From Buttiauxella agrestis (GTDB lineage: Bacteria > Pseudomonadota > Gammaproteobacteria > Enterobacterales > Enterobacteriaceae), in NCBI RefSeq assembly GCF_900446255.1, contig NZ_UIGI01000001.1, forward strand, positions 2,506,763 to 2,570,762: a DNA stretch of 64,000 nucleotides, written 5' to 3'. Of the stretch, positions 45,861-53,933 are shown one piece after another. Both the position numbers and the translations under genes were made by a program. The notes under the pieces are model-generated. The model did not search any database, was not told the origin of the DNA, and saw only the letters and a list, made by a program, of their open reading frames with translations. Each line of letters begins with the position of its first letter. The stretch's first letter is position 1.

Positions 45861-46577
45861 CTAGCGAGCCAGGCTGGAGTCTTTGAAAAAGGTTTCAAGT
45901 TTGCGTTTTTGCGCGCCGTTCCCGGTGAAATTATCCGGCGAAAGCCATTGCGCCAGCGCTTTTTCAATCACTTGCCATTCGCCGTCAATAACAGACAACC
46001 AGTCCGTATCGCGGTTACGCTGCTTGCGGGTCATCGCCTGGCGGAACCGCCCTTCAAAGGTGAACCCCACGCGTTCAGCCGCATAGCGTGACGCCACATT
46101 CAGAGAATCACAGCGCCACACCACGCGCCTGTAACCCAGAGAAAAAGCATATTTTAGCAGCAGGTAAATCGCCTCAGTGCCCAGAACAGTTCTTTGCATC
46201 AGCGGCGACCAGGTAACATGCCCTATTTCCAGCGCGCCGTTAACCGTATCAATATTGTTAAAGCAGACCACGCCAACCGCCCGGGAGTTTTTTACATCTG
46301 TCACCGCCCACGCCACCAGTTGACTGTCTTCAATTTTATGCGCGATCCAGTTCATCATTTCTTGCAGGCTCGCGGGCTTTTCTGCACCCAACCAGGTCCA
46401 GTCCCGGTCATCTTTCGCCTGCGAAAACGCCTCGAACAGCGCTTCGCAATGGCTGACTTCAAGCGGCTCGAGCTGACAATGCAGCCCCTTTTTCAGGCAG
46501 CGCTCCGGGAATGCCACCGGTTGCCAGTCAGGCAATGAAAAACCCACTTGCTGACCGTATTTATTGGTATTCGACAT
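45861..46577 (-). CDS. GNAT-family N-acetyltransferase (RimJ/RimL-like)
   Basis: 238 residues with the fold of RimJ/RimL type acetyltransferases. Visible parts: LEPLEVSHCEALFEAFSQA at the first helices, AVGVVCFNNIDTVNGALEIGHVTWSP in the central strands and QRTVLGTEAIYLLLKYAF, which corresponds to the acetyl-CoA pyrophosphate loop (Q/R-x-x-G-x-G/A region), then RVVWRCDSLNVASRYAAERVGFTFEGRFRQA of the C-terminal half. It would transfer acetyl from acetyl-CoA to an amine of a protein or small molecule; the acceptor is unknown. It lies 6 bp from the VOC gene, in an apparent three-gene operon with the Nudix gene. Confidence 0.87.
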   Translation of the reverse strand: MSNTNKYGQQVGFSLPDWQPVAFPERCLKKGLHCQLEPLEVSHCEALFEAFSQAKDDRDWTWLGAEKPASLQEMMNWIAHKIEDSQLVAWAVTDVKNSRAVGVVCFNNIDTVNGALEIGHVTWSPLMQRTVLGTEAIYLLLKYAFSLGYRRVVWRCDSLNVASRYAAERVGFTFEGRFRQAMTRKQRNRDTDWLSVIDGEWQVIEKALAQWLSPDNFTGNGAQKRKLETFFKDSSLAR

Positions 46578-46583
46578 GAAATC

Positions 46584-46946
46584 TCACCAGGCCTCAGGTT
46601 CGCGCAGCATATGAACGATATTGCATGGACTCATCACCCATCCTCCTTTAAAACCCTCTGGTAGCGGCTCGACCGCATCACAGCGAACAACGCCAGAATC
46701 AGCAATATGTTTTTCAGCCTGCTTGAAATCCGGGGTAAACAGTTCGAGCCAGACTTCAGCCTGGCTTAATGCAGGCGCTTCATCTATCCACAAGCGGTTC
46801 GGGCCAAGTTCGAACCCGGTGGCAGGCGGTTTATCGGTAATCTCAGGAAGCCCGAGAACATTGCGGTAAAAATCGAGTGTCTGTTGAAACTGATGGGATG
46901 GAACTTTGATGGCAATATCAATCCCACCTTTAAATTCTGCGCTCAT
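46584..46946 (-). CDS. VOC-superfamily (glyoxalase-like) protein
   Basis: 120 residues. Two beta-alpha-beta-beta-beta modules are visible: FKGGIDIAIKVPSHQFQQTL then DFYRNVLGLPEI, and EVWLELFTPDFKQAEKHI. The start SAEFKGGIDIAIKVP places a potential metal-binding Asp rather than His in the first position, and the other expected ligands (Glu in WLELFTP) are only partly recognisable, so activity as a true glyoxalase is unsure. VOC proteins include glyoxalase I, dioxygenases and fosfomycin/bleomycin resistance proteins. It is in the middle of a GNAT-VOC-Nudix run. Confidence 0.82.
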   Translation of the reverse strand: MSAEFKGGIDIAIKVPSHQFQQTLDFYRNVLGLPEITDKPPATGFELGPNRLWIDEAPALSQAEVWLELFTPDFKQAEKHIADSGVVRCDAVEPLPEGFKGGWVMSPCNIVHMLREPEAW

Positions 46947-46956
46947 AAAGTTCTCC

Positions 46957-47412
46957 TTATTGATGGCTTTTAAACGCTGTTTCGATCATTTCAGTCAGAT
47001 TGTGCGGGTAAACCAAATCAGAAGTCGCGCGTAACTCATCCGCACTCCACCAGTGATGGTCGCTGATAATTTTAACTTCATTATGGCTCCAGCACTGGGT
47101 ATTTATCGCATGACTGCCCGAGCGCACCACGTAATACCGCTCCTGCGCCTGAACGATTTCCCCGCTGGGTAGCTTCATGATGAAATCTCTGCGCGCGACA
47201 GACTCCCCCATATCCTGGCAAACAATGCCAGTTTCTTCCTGTAGCTCCCTGATGGCAGCTTGCTCGAAGGATTCACCTGCTTCAACTCCGCCACCCGGCG
47301 TGGCCCAATAAGACTTGCCTGCCAGCGCATCATCCTTATGGGTGTATCTGAACAGTAATAGTCGCCCTGCTTCGTCAATAATCAACAATCTGGCTGCGGG
47401 TCGCTTTCTCAA
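46957..47412 (-). CDS. Nudix hydrolase
   Basis: 151 residues from a TTG start. The Nudix box GxxxxxExxxxxxREUxEExG is complete: GVEAGESFEQAAIRELQEET (then GI), preceded by the usual TPGGG. Nudix enzymes hydrolyse X-linked nucleoside diphosphates and often remove toxic or surplus nucleotides. The start is chosen at 47412 (TTG) because AGGAGA lies 6 nt upstream; the frame can be read 12 codons further to another TTG at 47448 without a ribosome site. C-terminal strands GSHAINTQCWSHNEVKIISD and HHWWSADELRA probably bind the substrate; the specific nucleotide is unknown. It leads the small operon. Confidence 0.87.
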   Translation of the reverse strand: MRKRPAARLLIIDEAGRLLLFRYTHKDDALAGKSYWATPGGGVEAGESFEQAAIRELQEETGIVCQDMGESVARRDFIMKLPSGEIVQAQERYYVVRSGSHAINTQCWSHNEVKIISDHHWWSADELRATSDLVYPHNLTEMIETAFKSHQ

Positions 47413-47526
47413 TTTTATTCTCCTGTCTGACGAGGCGATTCTGCTCAAAAAAAATCCGATTCTTTACTTTATCGCTCCCTGAATTAAAATAGCTCACTTC
47501 ATTTCTTCTCTATAGGTATTCGTCCA

Positions 47527-47612
47527 ATGCGCTATTGATGCTGCCGTCACCGTGACGGCCAATGTTCTTGCCCCGCATTTGCGGGTCAGTTTCTGGCATC
47601 TGTGGAGTACCT
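47527..47612 (+). promoter_or_regulatory. Leader of the ABC-F gene with two hairpins and tiny ORFs
   Basis: The sequence upstream of the ABC-F start holds two perfect stems: CCGTCAC/GTGACGG (47544-47558) and CCCGCA/TGCGGG (47572-47585). Two very short overlapping frames, encoding MRY (47527-47538) and MLPSP (47538-47555), precede them. This is like translation-attenuation leaders of some ABC-F genes, but it is only a resemblance. Confidence 0.35.
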
Positions 47613-49220
47613 ATGACGAATATTTATATCGCGCTGGAAAGCGTTGGTTTTACCTTACCTGACGGCACACCGCTGTTCACTCAACTTAACGAAAGTTTCG
47701 ACTCGCGACACACTGGCCTGGTCGGGCGCAATGGCGTGGGGAAAAGTGTGCTTGCACAAATTCTGGCGGGCAAAACCTCTCCGTCGTCCGGGCGCTGTAT
47801 CCGTTCCGGCTCGGTGTATTACCTGGCGCAACAAGTTACCACCTGGGCAGACAAAACCGTCGCTGAACTGGCGGGTGTCGGGAATATTATTGCTGCGCTG
47901 GAACGTATCGAAATGGGCAGCGTATCTCCCCTGGATTTTGATACTGTCGGCAACCGTTGGGATATCCGTCAGCAGCTACAACATGAACTGGAGCGCTGCG
48001 GCCTGGGATACCTGGAAGCATCAACGCCCGCCCAACGGTTAAGCGGCGGTGAATCTATGCGCGTTTCGCTGATTGGCGCATGGCTTTCCGAAGCCGATTT
48101 TTTGATTCTTGATGAACCCAGCAACCACCTCGACCGCGCCGCCCGACAGGCACTCACTGCGCAGTTACAGCGCTGGCCCGGAGGATTAGTGGTCGTCAGC
48201 CATGATCGGGATTTACTGCAATCCCTGTCGCGAATTGTGGAGCTATCATCACAAGGATTGAGCAGCTATGGCGGTAACTATTCGCTCTATGCACAGCTCA
48301 AAGCGCAGGAAACACAAGCCACGCTGCAACAGTATGAATTACGCAAACGCGAGCGTCAGCGCGAACAAAAAGCCCTTCGCGAGCAAAAAGAACGCCACGA
48401 AAAACGGCAGGCGCGAGGAAACCGCCAGGGACGCGAAGCCAATCAGGCTAAAATTTTACTCGGCGGGCAGAAGCAACGAAGTGAAGCGTCAGCGGGTAAA
48501 TTGCACCAGCAGCATGCCGCCACGCTCTCGACTCTCGACCAACGGGTACGCGAAGCGGCAAGCCAGGTGGAGGAAAACGCCGCCATCGTCGTGCATTCGC
48601 TGGCAGTGAGTTCGCCCTCGCGTCGCCAGATTTGCCAACTTAAGGATGTCCAACTTCCCTTCGTGGCAAACTTTGTTACGCCGTTGAATCTGACGTTAAC
48701 CGCCCAGCAACGCGTTGGTGTCGTCGGGAATAATGGCTGTGGGAAATCCACCTTATTGAAAGTTCTGGCGGGAAAACTCCAACCGTTAGCCGGAGAGTGT
48801 CAGGTTGTTGAGCAGAATGTCTGGCTTGATCAACACCTCGCCACCCTTGACCCACAGCGCACGGTTCTTGAGCAAATGCTGGAAGCTAATCGCACATCAG
48901 GGGAAGCCGATTTACGTATGCGGCTGGCGCAGATTGGCCTGGACGCAGATAAAATCCAGGCGCCCAGCGGATCACTGAGCGGCGGCGAACGCCTGAAAGC
49001 CGCGCTAGCTTGTGTGCTGTATGCCGATCCCACGCCGCAATTACTTTTGCTTGATGAGCCTGGCAATCACCTGGACTTACCGTCAATTCAGGCACTCGAA
49101 ACCATGTTATGCCACTACCAGGGGGCAATGGTTGTGGTTTCACACGATGAGGTGTTCCTGAAGAATCTGAATTTAACCGAGCGTTTATCACTGACTGAAG
49201 GGAGTTGGTGTCTTGAATAA
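47613..49220 (+). CDS. ABC-F family ATPase
   Basis: 535 residues with two ATP-binding domains and no membrane part, the hallmark of ABC-F factors that act on the ribosome (some give resistance to ribosome-targeting antibiotics, others help translation). First domain: Walker A GRNGVGKS at 38-45, LSGGES and LILDEPSNHLD. A charged linker, about 220-300, is rich in Arg, Gln and Glu (YELRKRERQREQ and on). Second domain: GNNGCGKST, LSGGERLK, LLDEPGNHLDL. The length is near EttA and YbiT and below Uup and YheS. GGAG lies upstream of the ATG at 47613; an in-frame ATG 17 codons earlier is not favoured. Whether it is a translation helper or a resistance factor cannot be told by sequence alone. Confidence 0.9.
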   Translation: MTNIYIALESVGFTLPDGTPLFTQLNESFDSRHTGLVGRNGVGKSVLAQILAGKTSPSSGRCIRSGSVYYLAQQVTTWADKTVAELAGVGNIIAALERIEMGSVSPLDFDTVGNRWDIRQQLQHELERCGLGYLEASTPAQRLSGGESMRVSLIGAWLSEADFLILDEPSNHLDRAARQALTAQLQRWPGGLVVVSHDRDLLQSLSRIVELSSQGLSSYGGNYSLYAQLKAQETQATLQQYELRKRERQREQKALREQKERHEKRQARGNRQGREANQAKILLGGQKQRSEASAGKLHQQHAATLSTLDQRVREAASQVEENAAIVVHSLAVSSPSRRQICQLKDVQLPFVANFVTPLNLTLTAQQRVGVVGNNGCGKSTLLKVLAGKLQPLAGECQVVEQNVWLDQHLATLDPQRTVLEQMLEANRTSGEADLRMRLAQIGLDADKIQAPSGSLSGGERLKAALACVLYADPTPQLLLLDEPGNHLDLPSIQALETMLCHYQGAMVVVSHDEVFLKNLNLTERLSLTEGSWCLE

Positions 49221-49233
49221 ATGGGTTTTGTGA

Positions 49234-49254
49234 GGTGGATGAGCGTCATCCACC
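49234..49254. repeat. REP-like palindrome after the ABC-F gene
   Basis: GGTGGAT (49234-49240) and ATCCACC (49248-49254) with a 7-nt loop, then CTTTGT. It probably also ends ABC-F transcription. It pairs with another palindrome 16 bp away as in bacterial interspersed mosaic elements. Confidence 0.65.
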
Positions 49255-49269
49255 CTTTGTGCCAGAGGT

Positions 49270-49295
49270 GTCGGATGACGCTGCGCTTATCCGAC
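49270..49295. repeat. REP-like palindrome, GTCGGAT type
   Basis: GTCGGAT (49270-49276) and ATCCGAC (49289-49295) surround GACGCTGCGCTT, a pattern close to enteric REP sequences. It lies between the convergent ABC-F and chemoreceptor genes. Confidence 0.7.
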
Positions 49296-49302
49296 CTACA
49301 AG

Positions 49303-50469
49303 TTAAAATGTCTGCCAGTGTCCTTCTGGTGCATTTTTACTTAATTTCTTTGGCACCGGTTGTGCAATTACCGCCGCCGCGACATTTTGCTCGTCACTCA
49401 AACGCAAATTGCTGGTTCTGTTTTGCAATTCGACAACCTGATTTTTAAGCACGTCGGAGGATTCAGCGAGTTCATCAACGACCGCGGCATTACTCAGCGT
49501 GACCTTTTCCAGCTCGGACAAGGCAATCGTAATTTGCTGAATCCCTTTTTCCTGCTCGTTTGTTGATAAGAAAATATGCTCCATCAAAACATTAAGATCT
49601 TCTGACCCCGATACGATGGCCTGCATATTTTTTTCAGCTTCAGAAACCAGTTTCGCCCCCTGCAAAACATTGGTATTGGTCGTTTCAATCAGCGATTTAA
49701 TGTTTTTCGCCGATTCTGAGCTTTTTTGCGCCAGCACCCTGACCTCACCGGCGACCACCGCAAATCCTTTACCGTGCTCGCCTGCTCTGGCGGCTTCAAC
49801 AGCGGCATTCAAGGCTAAAATATTGGTCTGAAAGGCAATGCCGTCGATGATGCTGATGATTTCCGTCATTTTCTTCGAGCAATGGGTAATCGATACCATG
49901 TTCTCGGTCAGCTTCTGCATCAGTTCGCTGCCATGGCCTGCGGACTGATGAGCCTCGCTGGTAATGGTATTTAATTGACGGGTGTTTTCGGCGTTACTTT
50001 TCGTCCCAGCCGAAATTTCTTCCATGCTTGATGCGGTTTGGATCAACATGGCGGATTGCTGCTCTGTTTTTACTGATAGTTCGGCACTCTGATTAGCAAG
50101 CGTGGCGGATAATACGCTGGCCGAATTAGAAGACTTTCTAATATCCATCACCAGACTGGAAATTTCTCGAGCGAGGCTGTTTATACCGGGGATTAATTTA
50201 CCTGCACAGTTATTACCAAATTCACGGATAGATATTGATAAATTCCCGGAGTTGATTTCATCAATATTTCTTTTTACTTCATTAATCGGTTTCACCAGAT
50301 ATCGCGTCATGTAAAACCAAAGCGTTAAAAGTAATACGATGCCGATCCCATTCAGCATGAGGTAAAAATTCATATTTGCTGATAATAAATACGCCATGAC
50401 ATCCATCATGACCAGAGAGGCTGCTGTAAAAACAATGATAACGGTTCTGACGCTGTAATTGTTAAGCAT
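49303..50469 (-). CDS. Methyl-accepting chemotaxis protein without periplasmic sensor domain
   Basis: 388 residues. Two adjacent membrane helices (about 7-28 and 36-55) are joined by only a few residues, so there is almost no periplasmic domain. A HAMP segment follows ([20 protein letters not shown]), then the signalling domain with the highly conserved tip region [20 protein letters not shown] and [19 protein letters not shown]. The C-terminus ends GHWQTF, similar to the NWETF pentapeptide that tethers CheR and CheB in E. coli Tsr and Tar. Such receptors may sense the membrane, cytoplasm or another protein, or help build receptor arrays. The gene stands alone between REP elements. Confidence 0.9.
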   Translation of the reverse strand: MLNNYSVRTVIIVFTAASLVMMDVMAYLLSANMNFYLMLNGIGIVLLLTLWFYMTRYLVKPINEVKRNIDEINSGNLSISIREFGNNCAGKLIPGINSLAREISSLVMDIRKSSNSASVLSATLANQSAELSVKTEQQSAMLIQTASSMEEISAGTKSNAENTRQLNTITSEAHQSAGHGSELMQKLTENMVSITHCSKKMTEIISIIDGIAFQTNILALNAAVEAARAGEHGKGFAVVAGEVRVLAQKSSESAKNIKSLIETTNTNVLQGAKLVSEAEKNMQAIVSGSEDLNVLMEHIFLSTNEQEKGIQQITIALSELEKVTLSNAAVVDELAESSDVLKNQVVELQNRTSNLRLSDEQNVAAAVIAQPVPKKLSKNAPEGHWQTF

Positions 50470-50642
50470 GTTTTACTCTGGAGACTATTTTGTTGGTACC
50501 TTTATTTATTGCGGGTATTCAGGGAAAATCCAGTCCGGAATACAAATTGAAGCTATCTCCTGACATAAGTAAATGAAGGAGTCTTTTACACTTCTTTACT
50601 TGTCGCCTGTTCAAGGCTGGCGGGTAATAAATGGGTTTGTTG

Positions 50643-50669
50643 GGTGGATAAGCGTCAGCGTCATCCACC
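50643..50669. repeat. REP-like palindrome, GGTGGATAAGCG type
   Basis: GGTGGAT (50643-50649) and ATCCACC (50663-50669) around AAGCGTCAGCGTC. It lies 17 bp downstream of the lipoprotein gene on the minus strand and may serve as its terminator. Confidence 0.7.
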
Positions 50670-50685
50670 GTTTACCGTTGCTCTT

Positions 50686-51276
50686 TTATTTACCGTTCAG
50701 CGCATCATCAGGCCAGTATTTATAGCCGTTGACCATCGCCTGGGCTGCAAGGCCTTTTTCGGTAATCTCATAAACATCGACAGGTTTTGGAGCCGAGATA
50801 GTACCCGGCGCTACGGCGCTGGCTGATGCGCCAACGGCTGGCAATCCTTTATCGTCATATTTAGCGGCGGCATTCGCATCTGCCCCCACGATATAGCCAT
50901 TCTTAACGAAATCGCTCAGCGCTTTGCTGTCATTGAACACTAGTACAGTGCGCAATTGTTTCACGCCGATACCCACCCCGGCACCGGCCTGAGCCATTTT
51001 CATGTAGGTGTCTTTGCCCGTTTTGAGGTCTTTTACCACGCCGTAGCCACTGCCAAATCCGAAGACAAAAATCTTGCTGCTGTTATTGGAGAAAACGGCA
51101 TACCCTTTTGAGTTCAGAATTTCACTTCGCGCTTCGGGATGAATCTTATACAGTTTCGATAACGTATCAATGCGCATATGTTGGATACTATTTCGTTGCT
51201 GACTCGCGGTATCCCCTTTCGCACTACAACCGGCCATCGCCAAAACAGCAATAAGGATCAGTTTTTTATAATTCAT
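50686..51276 (-). CDS. SYLF (YSC84-like) domain lipoprotein
   Basis: 196 residues. The signal peptide has the lipobox AMAGC (Cys17), so it should be a lipoprotein. The mature part is GVV/GAGVGIG-rich: KGYAVFSNNSSKIFVFGFGS followed by GYGVVKDLKTGK and AGAGVGIGVKQLRTVLVF, which is like the SYLF/YSC84 lipid-binding domain. Its exact role is not known; SYLF proteins bind phosphoinositides in eukaryotes and unknown lipids in bacteria. The ATG at 51276 is chosen because the lipoprotein signal starts there and AGGGT is upstream; the frame continues 32 codons further with no meaning. It is a single gene. Confidence 0.75.
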   Translation of the reverse strand: MNYKKLILIAVLAMAGCSAKGDTASQQRNSIQHMRIDTLSKLYKIHPEARSEILNSKGYAVFSNNSSKIFVFGFGSGYGVVKDLKTGKDTYMKMAQAGAGVGIGVKQLRTVLVFNDSKALSDFVKNGYIVGADANAAAKYDDKGLPAVGASASAVAPGTISAPKPVDVYEITEKGLAAQAMVNGYKYWPDDALNGK

Positions 51277-51473
51277 GTGTACCCTAAAACAAAAAGACAA
51301 TCGGCAAACCTTAAGCGCGTAGCGGGTAAAGCTGCCAAAAAGAGCGCGAATGTTAATGGAATGAGCAGGCAAACTATTATTTTTTTGTGCGAGTTCTGAA
51401 TCTAAATTGTTTAATTTTGCATAAAATAGGGTTGGATTTTAGAGAGCTTGTAATCTAAGGAACACAATTAATC

Positions 51474-52196
51474 ATGTCTCCATTACACTTATTTGCCGCA
51501 GGCAGTTTACGACTGGCTTTCACGCCGCTGCTGGCGCGATTTACGGAACTAACCGGCATTGAAGTGGCGGTTCAGTATGGTCCGGCGGGCCTGCTGCGAG
51601 AGCGCATTGAAGCAGGCGAACCCTGCGCCCTTTTCGCCTCCGCTAACCGTGAGCACCCGCAGCATTTGCTGGCAAGCGGCAAAGCGTGTGAAACCCACAC
51701 CTTTAGCTGGAATCAACTGGCTTTAACGACGCAAAAAACGGGAGACTGGCTGACGTTATTGTGTGACCCCACATTACGTATCGGGACTTCCACTCCAGGT
51801 TGCGACCCTTCTGGTGATTACACCTGGGCGCTATTCGATAAGCTTGAGCGGTATAAAACCGGCTTAGGGCAACAACTGCGTGAACGCGCGATTCCCCTGG
51901 TGGGCGGTCGCGACACGCTGCATATTCCGGCGGGTGAACTTGCCAGCGCGTGGATCCTGCGCCAGGGATTTGCGGATGTGTTCATCGGCTACGCTCATTA
52001 CGCCAAAGCGCTGTCCGGGCAAACGGATATTCGCTGCATCACACTTGCGGATGATCACAATATCTTGTGTGAATACCAGTTGGCGGTGCTCGACAGCACA
52101 CGCGAAGTCCACATGCTGGTCAGTTTTATTCTTAGCCCTGAAGGGCAAGCGTTTTTGACGGCTGCGGGCTTTTTAACTGTCACTTCTCAATCATAA
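51474..52196 (+). CDS. ModA-like substrate-binding protein without signal peptide
   Basis: 240 residues of the molybdate-binding (ModA/WtpA) type-II periplasmic-binding fold: LHLFAAGSLRLAFTPLLARF, YGPAGLLRERIEAGEPCALF and ASANREHPQHL follow the ModA order FAAASL, SxxLxxQIExGAPxDLFxSA. Yet the protein starts at once with the first beta strand and lacks a signal peptide or lipobox, so it should stay in the cytoplasm. It may sense or store oxyanions or act as an odd regulator. Its 3' end overlaps by 17 bp the end of the convergent ABC ATPase gene of a transporter that has a ModE-like site. The pairing of a ModA-like protein and a Mol-type importer strengthens the molybdate link. Confidence 0.8.
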   Translation: MSPLHLFAAGSLRLAFTPLLARFTELTGIEVAVQYGPAGLLRERIEAGEPCALFASANREHPQHLLASGKACETHTFSWNQLALTTQKTGDWLTLLCDPTLRIGTSTPGCDPSGDYTWALFDKLERYKTGLGQQLRERAIPLVGGRDTLHIPAGELASAWILRQGFADVFIGYAHYAKALSGQTDIRCITLADDHNILCEYQLAVLDSTREVHMLVSFILSPEGQAFLTAAGFLTVTSQS

Positions 52197-52932
52197 AAAG
52201 CGGCGCAATAAACGGGGTGGCGTAATTCTCCACCCTGAATTTACGCAACGCTAATCCATACGCCTGATGCATATTTTCTTCAGTTACGATGGTATCGGTC
52301 GCTCCGGCCAGCCATTTACCTTCCGGCAAAAGTAGCAGCGTATGGGTTGCGACCTGTAATGCATGAACCGGGTCGTGAGTGGTGAAAATAATGCCGCGCT
52401 GCTGGCGGTGCGCCAAATCGCTGATGAGCTGTAACACCACTTGTTGATTGGCTAAATCCAGAGCCGCGCAGGGTTCATCCAGCAACAGCGTTTGACTGGC
52501 GGTCACTAACGCGCGGGCGATCATCACCAGTTGCTGCTGGCCGCCGGAAAGCGAGCTAAACGTGCAGGCGGCCAGATGCGCGATATTTAACTGTTCCAGC
52601 ACATCAATTACCGCCTGTTTATCTTTACGCCCCGGCTGTGAAAAAAGCCTCACATGTTGAGCGCGTCCCATCAGCACCACATCGCTCACCCGATATGGGA
52701 ACGGCAGGTGCGAATGCTGGGCCACGATGCCGACACCGCCCTGCTGTTCGATACTCCCGCCCAGCGGTTTCAGGAAACCGGTAAGCGTATCGAGCAGCGT
52801 GCTTTTCCCCAGCCCGTTGCGCCCGAGCACCGCCCAAACGTGTCCACGCTGGCAGTGAAAATCCATTGCTTCAAATAGCGCTGAATCATGGCCGTATAAC
52901 AATTGCTGAACGCGCAATTCCCCGTTTTTCAT
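52180..52932 (-). CDS. ABC importer ATPase, MolC-like (molybdate/tungstate or siderophore type)
   Basis: 250 residues, FecE/BtuD class. Walker A GRNGLGKST (about 36-44), Q-loop in VAQHSHLPFPYRVSDVVLMG, signature LSGGQQQL, Walker B TLLLDEPCAALD and switch HDPVHAL are all present. It powers import by the permease gene that precedes it; the ATG overlaps that gene's stop by 4 bp (ATGA). Class-II importers of this type carry haem, B12, iron-siderophores or, in Haemophilus MolBCA, molybdate and tungstate. The ModE-like operator upstream of the operon favours molybdate. Confidence 0.88.
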   Translation of the reverse strand: MKNGELRVQQLLYGHDSALFEAMDFHCQRGHVWAVLGRNGLGKSTLLDTLTGFLKPLGGSIEQQGGVGIVAQHSHLPFPYRVSDVVLMGRAQHVRLFSQPGRKDKQAVIDVLEQLNIAHLAACTFSSLSGGQQQLVMIARALVTASQTLLLDEPCAALDLANQQVVLQLISDLAHRQQRGIIFTTHDPVHALQVATHTLLLLPEGKWLAGATDTIVTEENMHQAYGLALRKFRVENYATPFIAPLFMIEK

Positions 52933-53933
52933 CGGCGTCCCCGGCGGCTGGCGTGAATTAACAGAACGGTAAACAGCGGCGCCCCCACCAGCGCCGTAAT
53001 GATCCCGATGGGGATTTCGGCCTGCATCAGCGTGCGGGCGATATCATCGACGAGAATCATAAAGCCACCGCCCAGCAAAAAAGCCGTGGGCAGCAAGCGC
53101 CTGTGGTCAACGCCCACCAAAAGCCGCGCCAGATGAGGGATCACCAGGCCAACCCAGGCAATACTGCCACTCACCGCAACTTGCGCTGCCACCAGCAAAG
53201 CACAACAAAACAGCACACAACGCCGCAATGCCACGACCGAAACGCCCTGCGCTCTTGCGTCTTTATCGCTCAGGGATAACAGATTGATGCGCCAGCGCAA
53301 CTGGAACAAAATTGCGGCAGCAATACTGACCGGGATCGCCAGCATCCAGACTTTGTGCCAGTTTGCGGTAGCAAAACTGCCCAACAGCCAGAACACAATG
53401 TTGGGCAAAACCTCTTCGGTGTCGGCCTGGTATTGAATCAGGCTCACCAGCGCGGCAAAAAAACCGCTCAGAATGATGCCGGAGAGAATCAGCACCAGCG
53501 CATTTTCTCGCCCTTGCAATGCCGCGATGGCGTACACCAGAATCAACGCGCTCAGCCCAAAAAAGAACGTTGAACCCATCATCAGCAATGGGTCGAGACT
53601 GAGCAAAATCGCCAGTGTGCCGCCAAAGGCAGAACCGGAAGTTACGCCGATAATATGCGGATCAACCAGCGGGTTGTGAAACACGCCCTGAAGTGTTGCG
53701 CCGCACAAACCCAAAGCGCCGCCCGCCAGTAGCGCCATTAAAATACGCGGCAAACGTACTGACCAAATCACCTGACCCGCGATACCCGAAGATGGCGAGT
53801 AATGGGTTAGCTGGTGGAAAACTTCACTCAGCGGCAAGGGATAATGGCCGAGACTCAGCGAGCCGACGCCCAGCGCCAGCACAGCGATAACCAGTGCCAG
53901 CTGCCGGGTAATAAAAGCCTTACTGCTTTGCAT
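52929..53933 (-). CDS. FecCD-family ABC importer permease, MolB-like
   Basis: 334 residues with about ten membrane helices. FecCD motifs are clear: SVRLPRILMALLAGGALGLC, GATLQGVFHNPLVDPHIIGV, ALVLILSGIILSGFF and SGSIAWVGLVIPHLARLLVG, with the ATPase-coupling loop DHRRLLPTAFLLGG. It forms the membrane channel as a homodimer. Its start overlaps the end of the upstream binding-protein gene by 14 bp and its end overlaps the ATPase start, so the three genes are tightly coupled. Confidence 0.92.
   Translation of the reverse strand: MQSSKAFITRQLALVIAVLALGVGSLSLGHYPLPLSEVFHQLTHYSPSSGIAGQVIWSVRLPRILMALLAGGALGLCGATLQGVFHNPLVDPHIIGVTSGSAFGGTLAILLSLDPLLMMGSTFFFGLSALILVYAIAALQGRENALVLILSGIILSGFFAALVSLIQYQADTEEVLPNIVFWLLGSFATANWHKVWMLAIPVSIAAAILFQLRWRINLLSLSDKDARAQGVSVVALRRCVLFCCALLVAAQVAVSGSIAWVGLVIPHLARLLVGVDHRRLLPTAFLLGGGFMILVDDIARTLMQAEIPIGIITALVGAPLFTVLLIHASRRGRR

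Noticed and set aside
48443-49191. Minus-strand frames inside the ABC-F gene.
   Set aside because: Both ABC domains are continuous on the plus strand.
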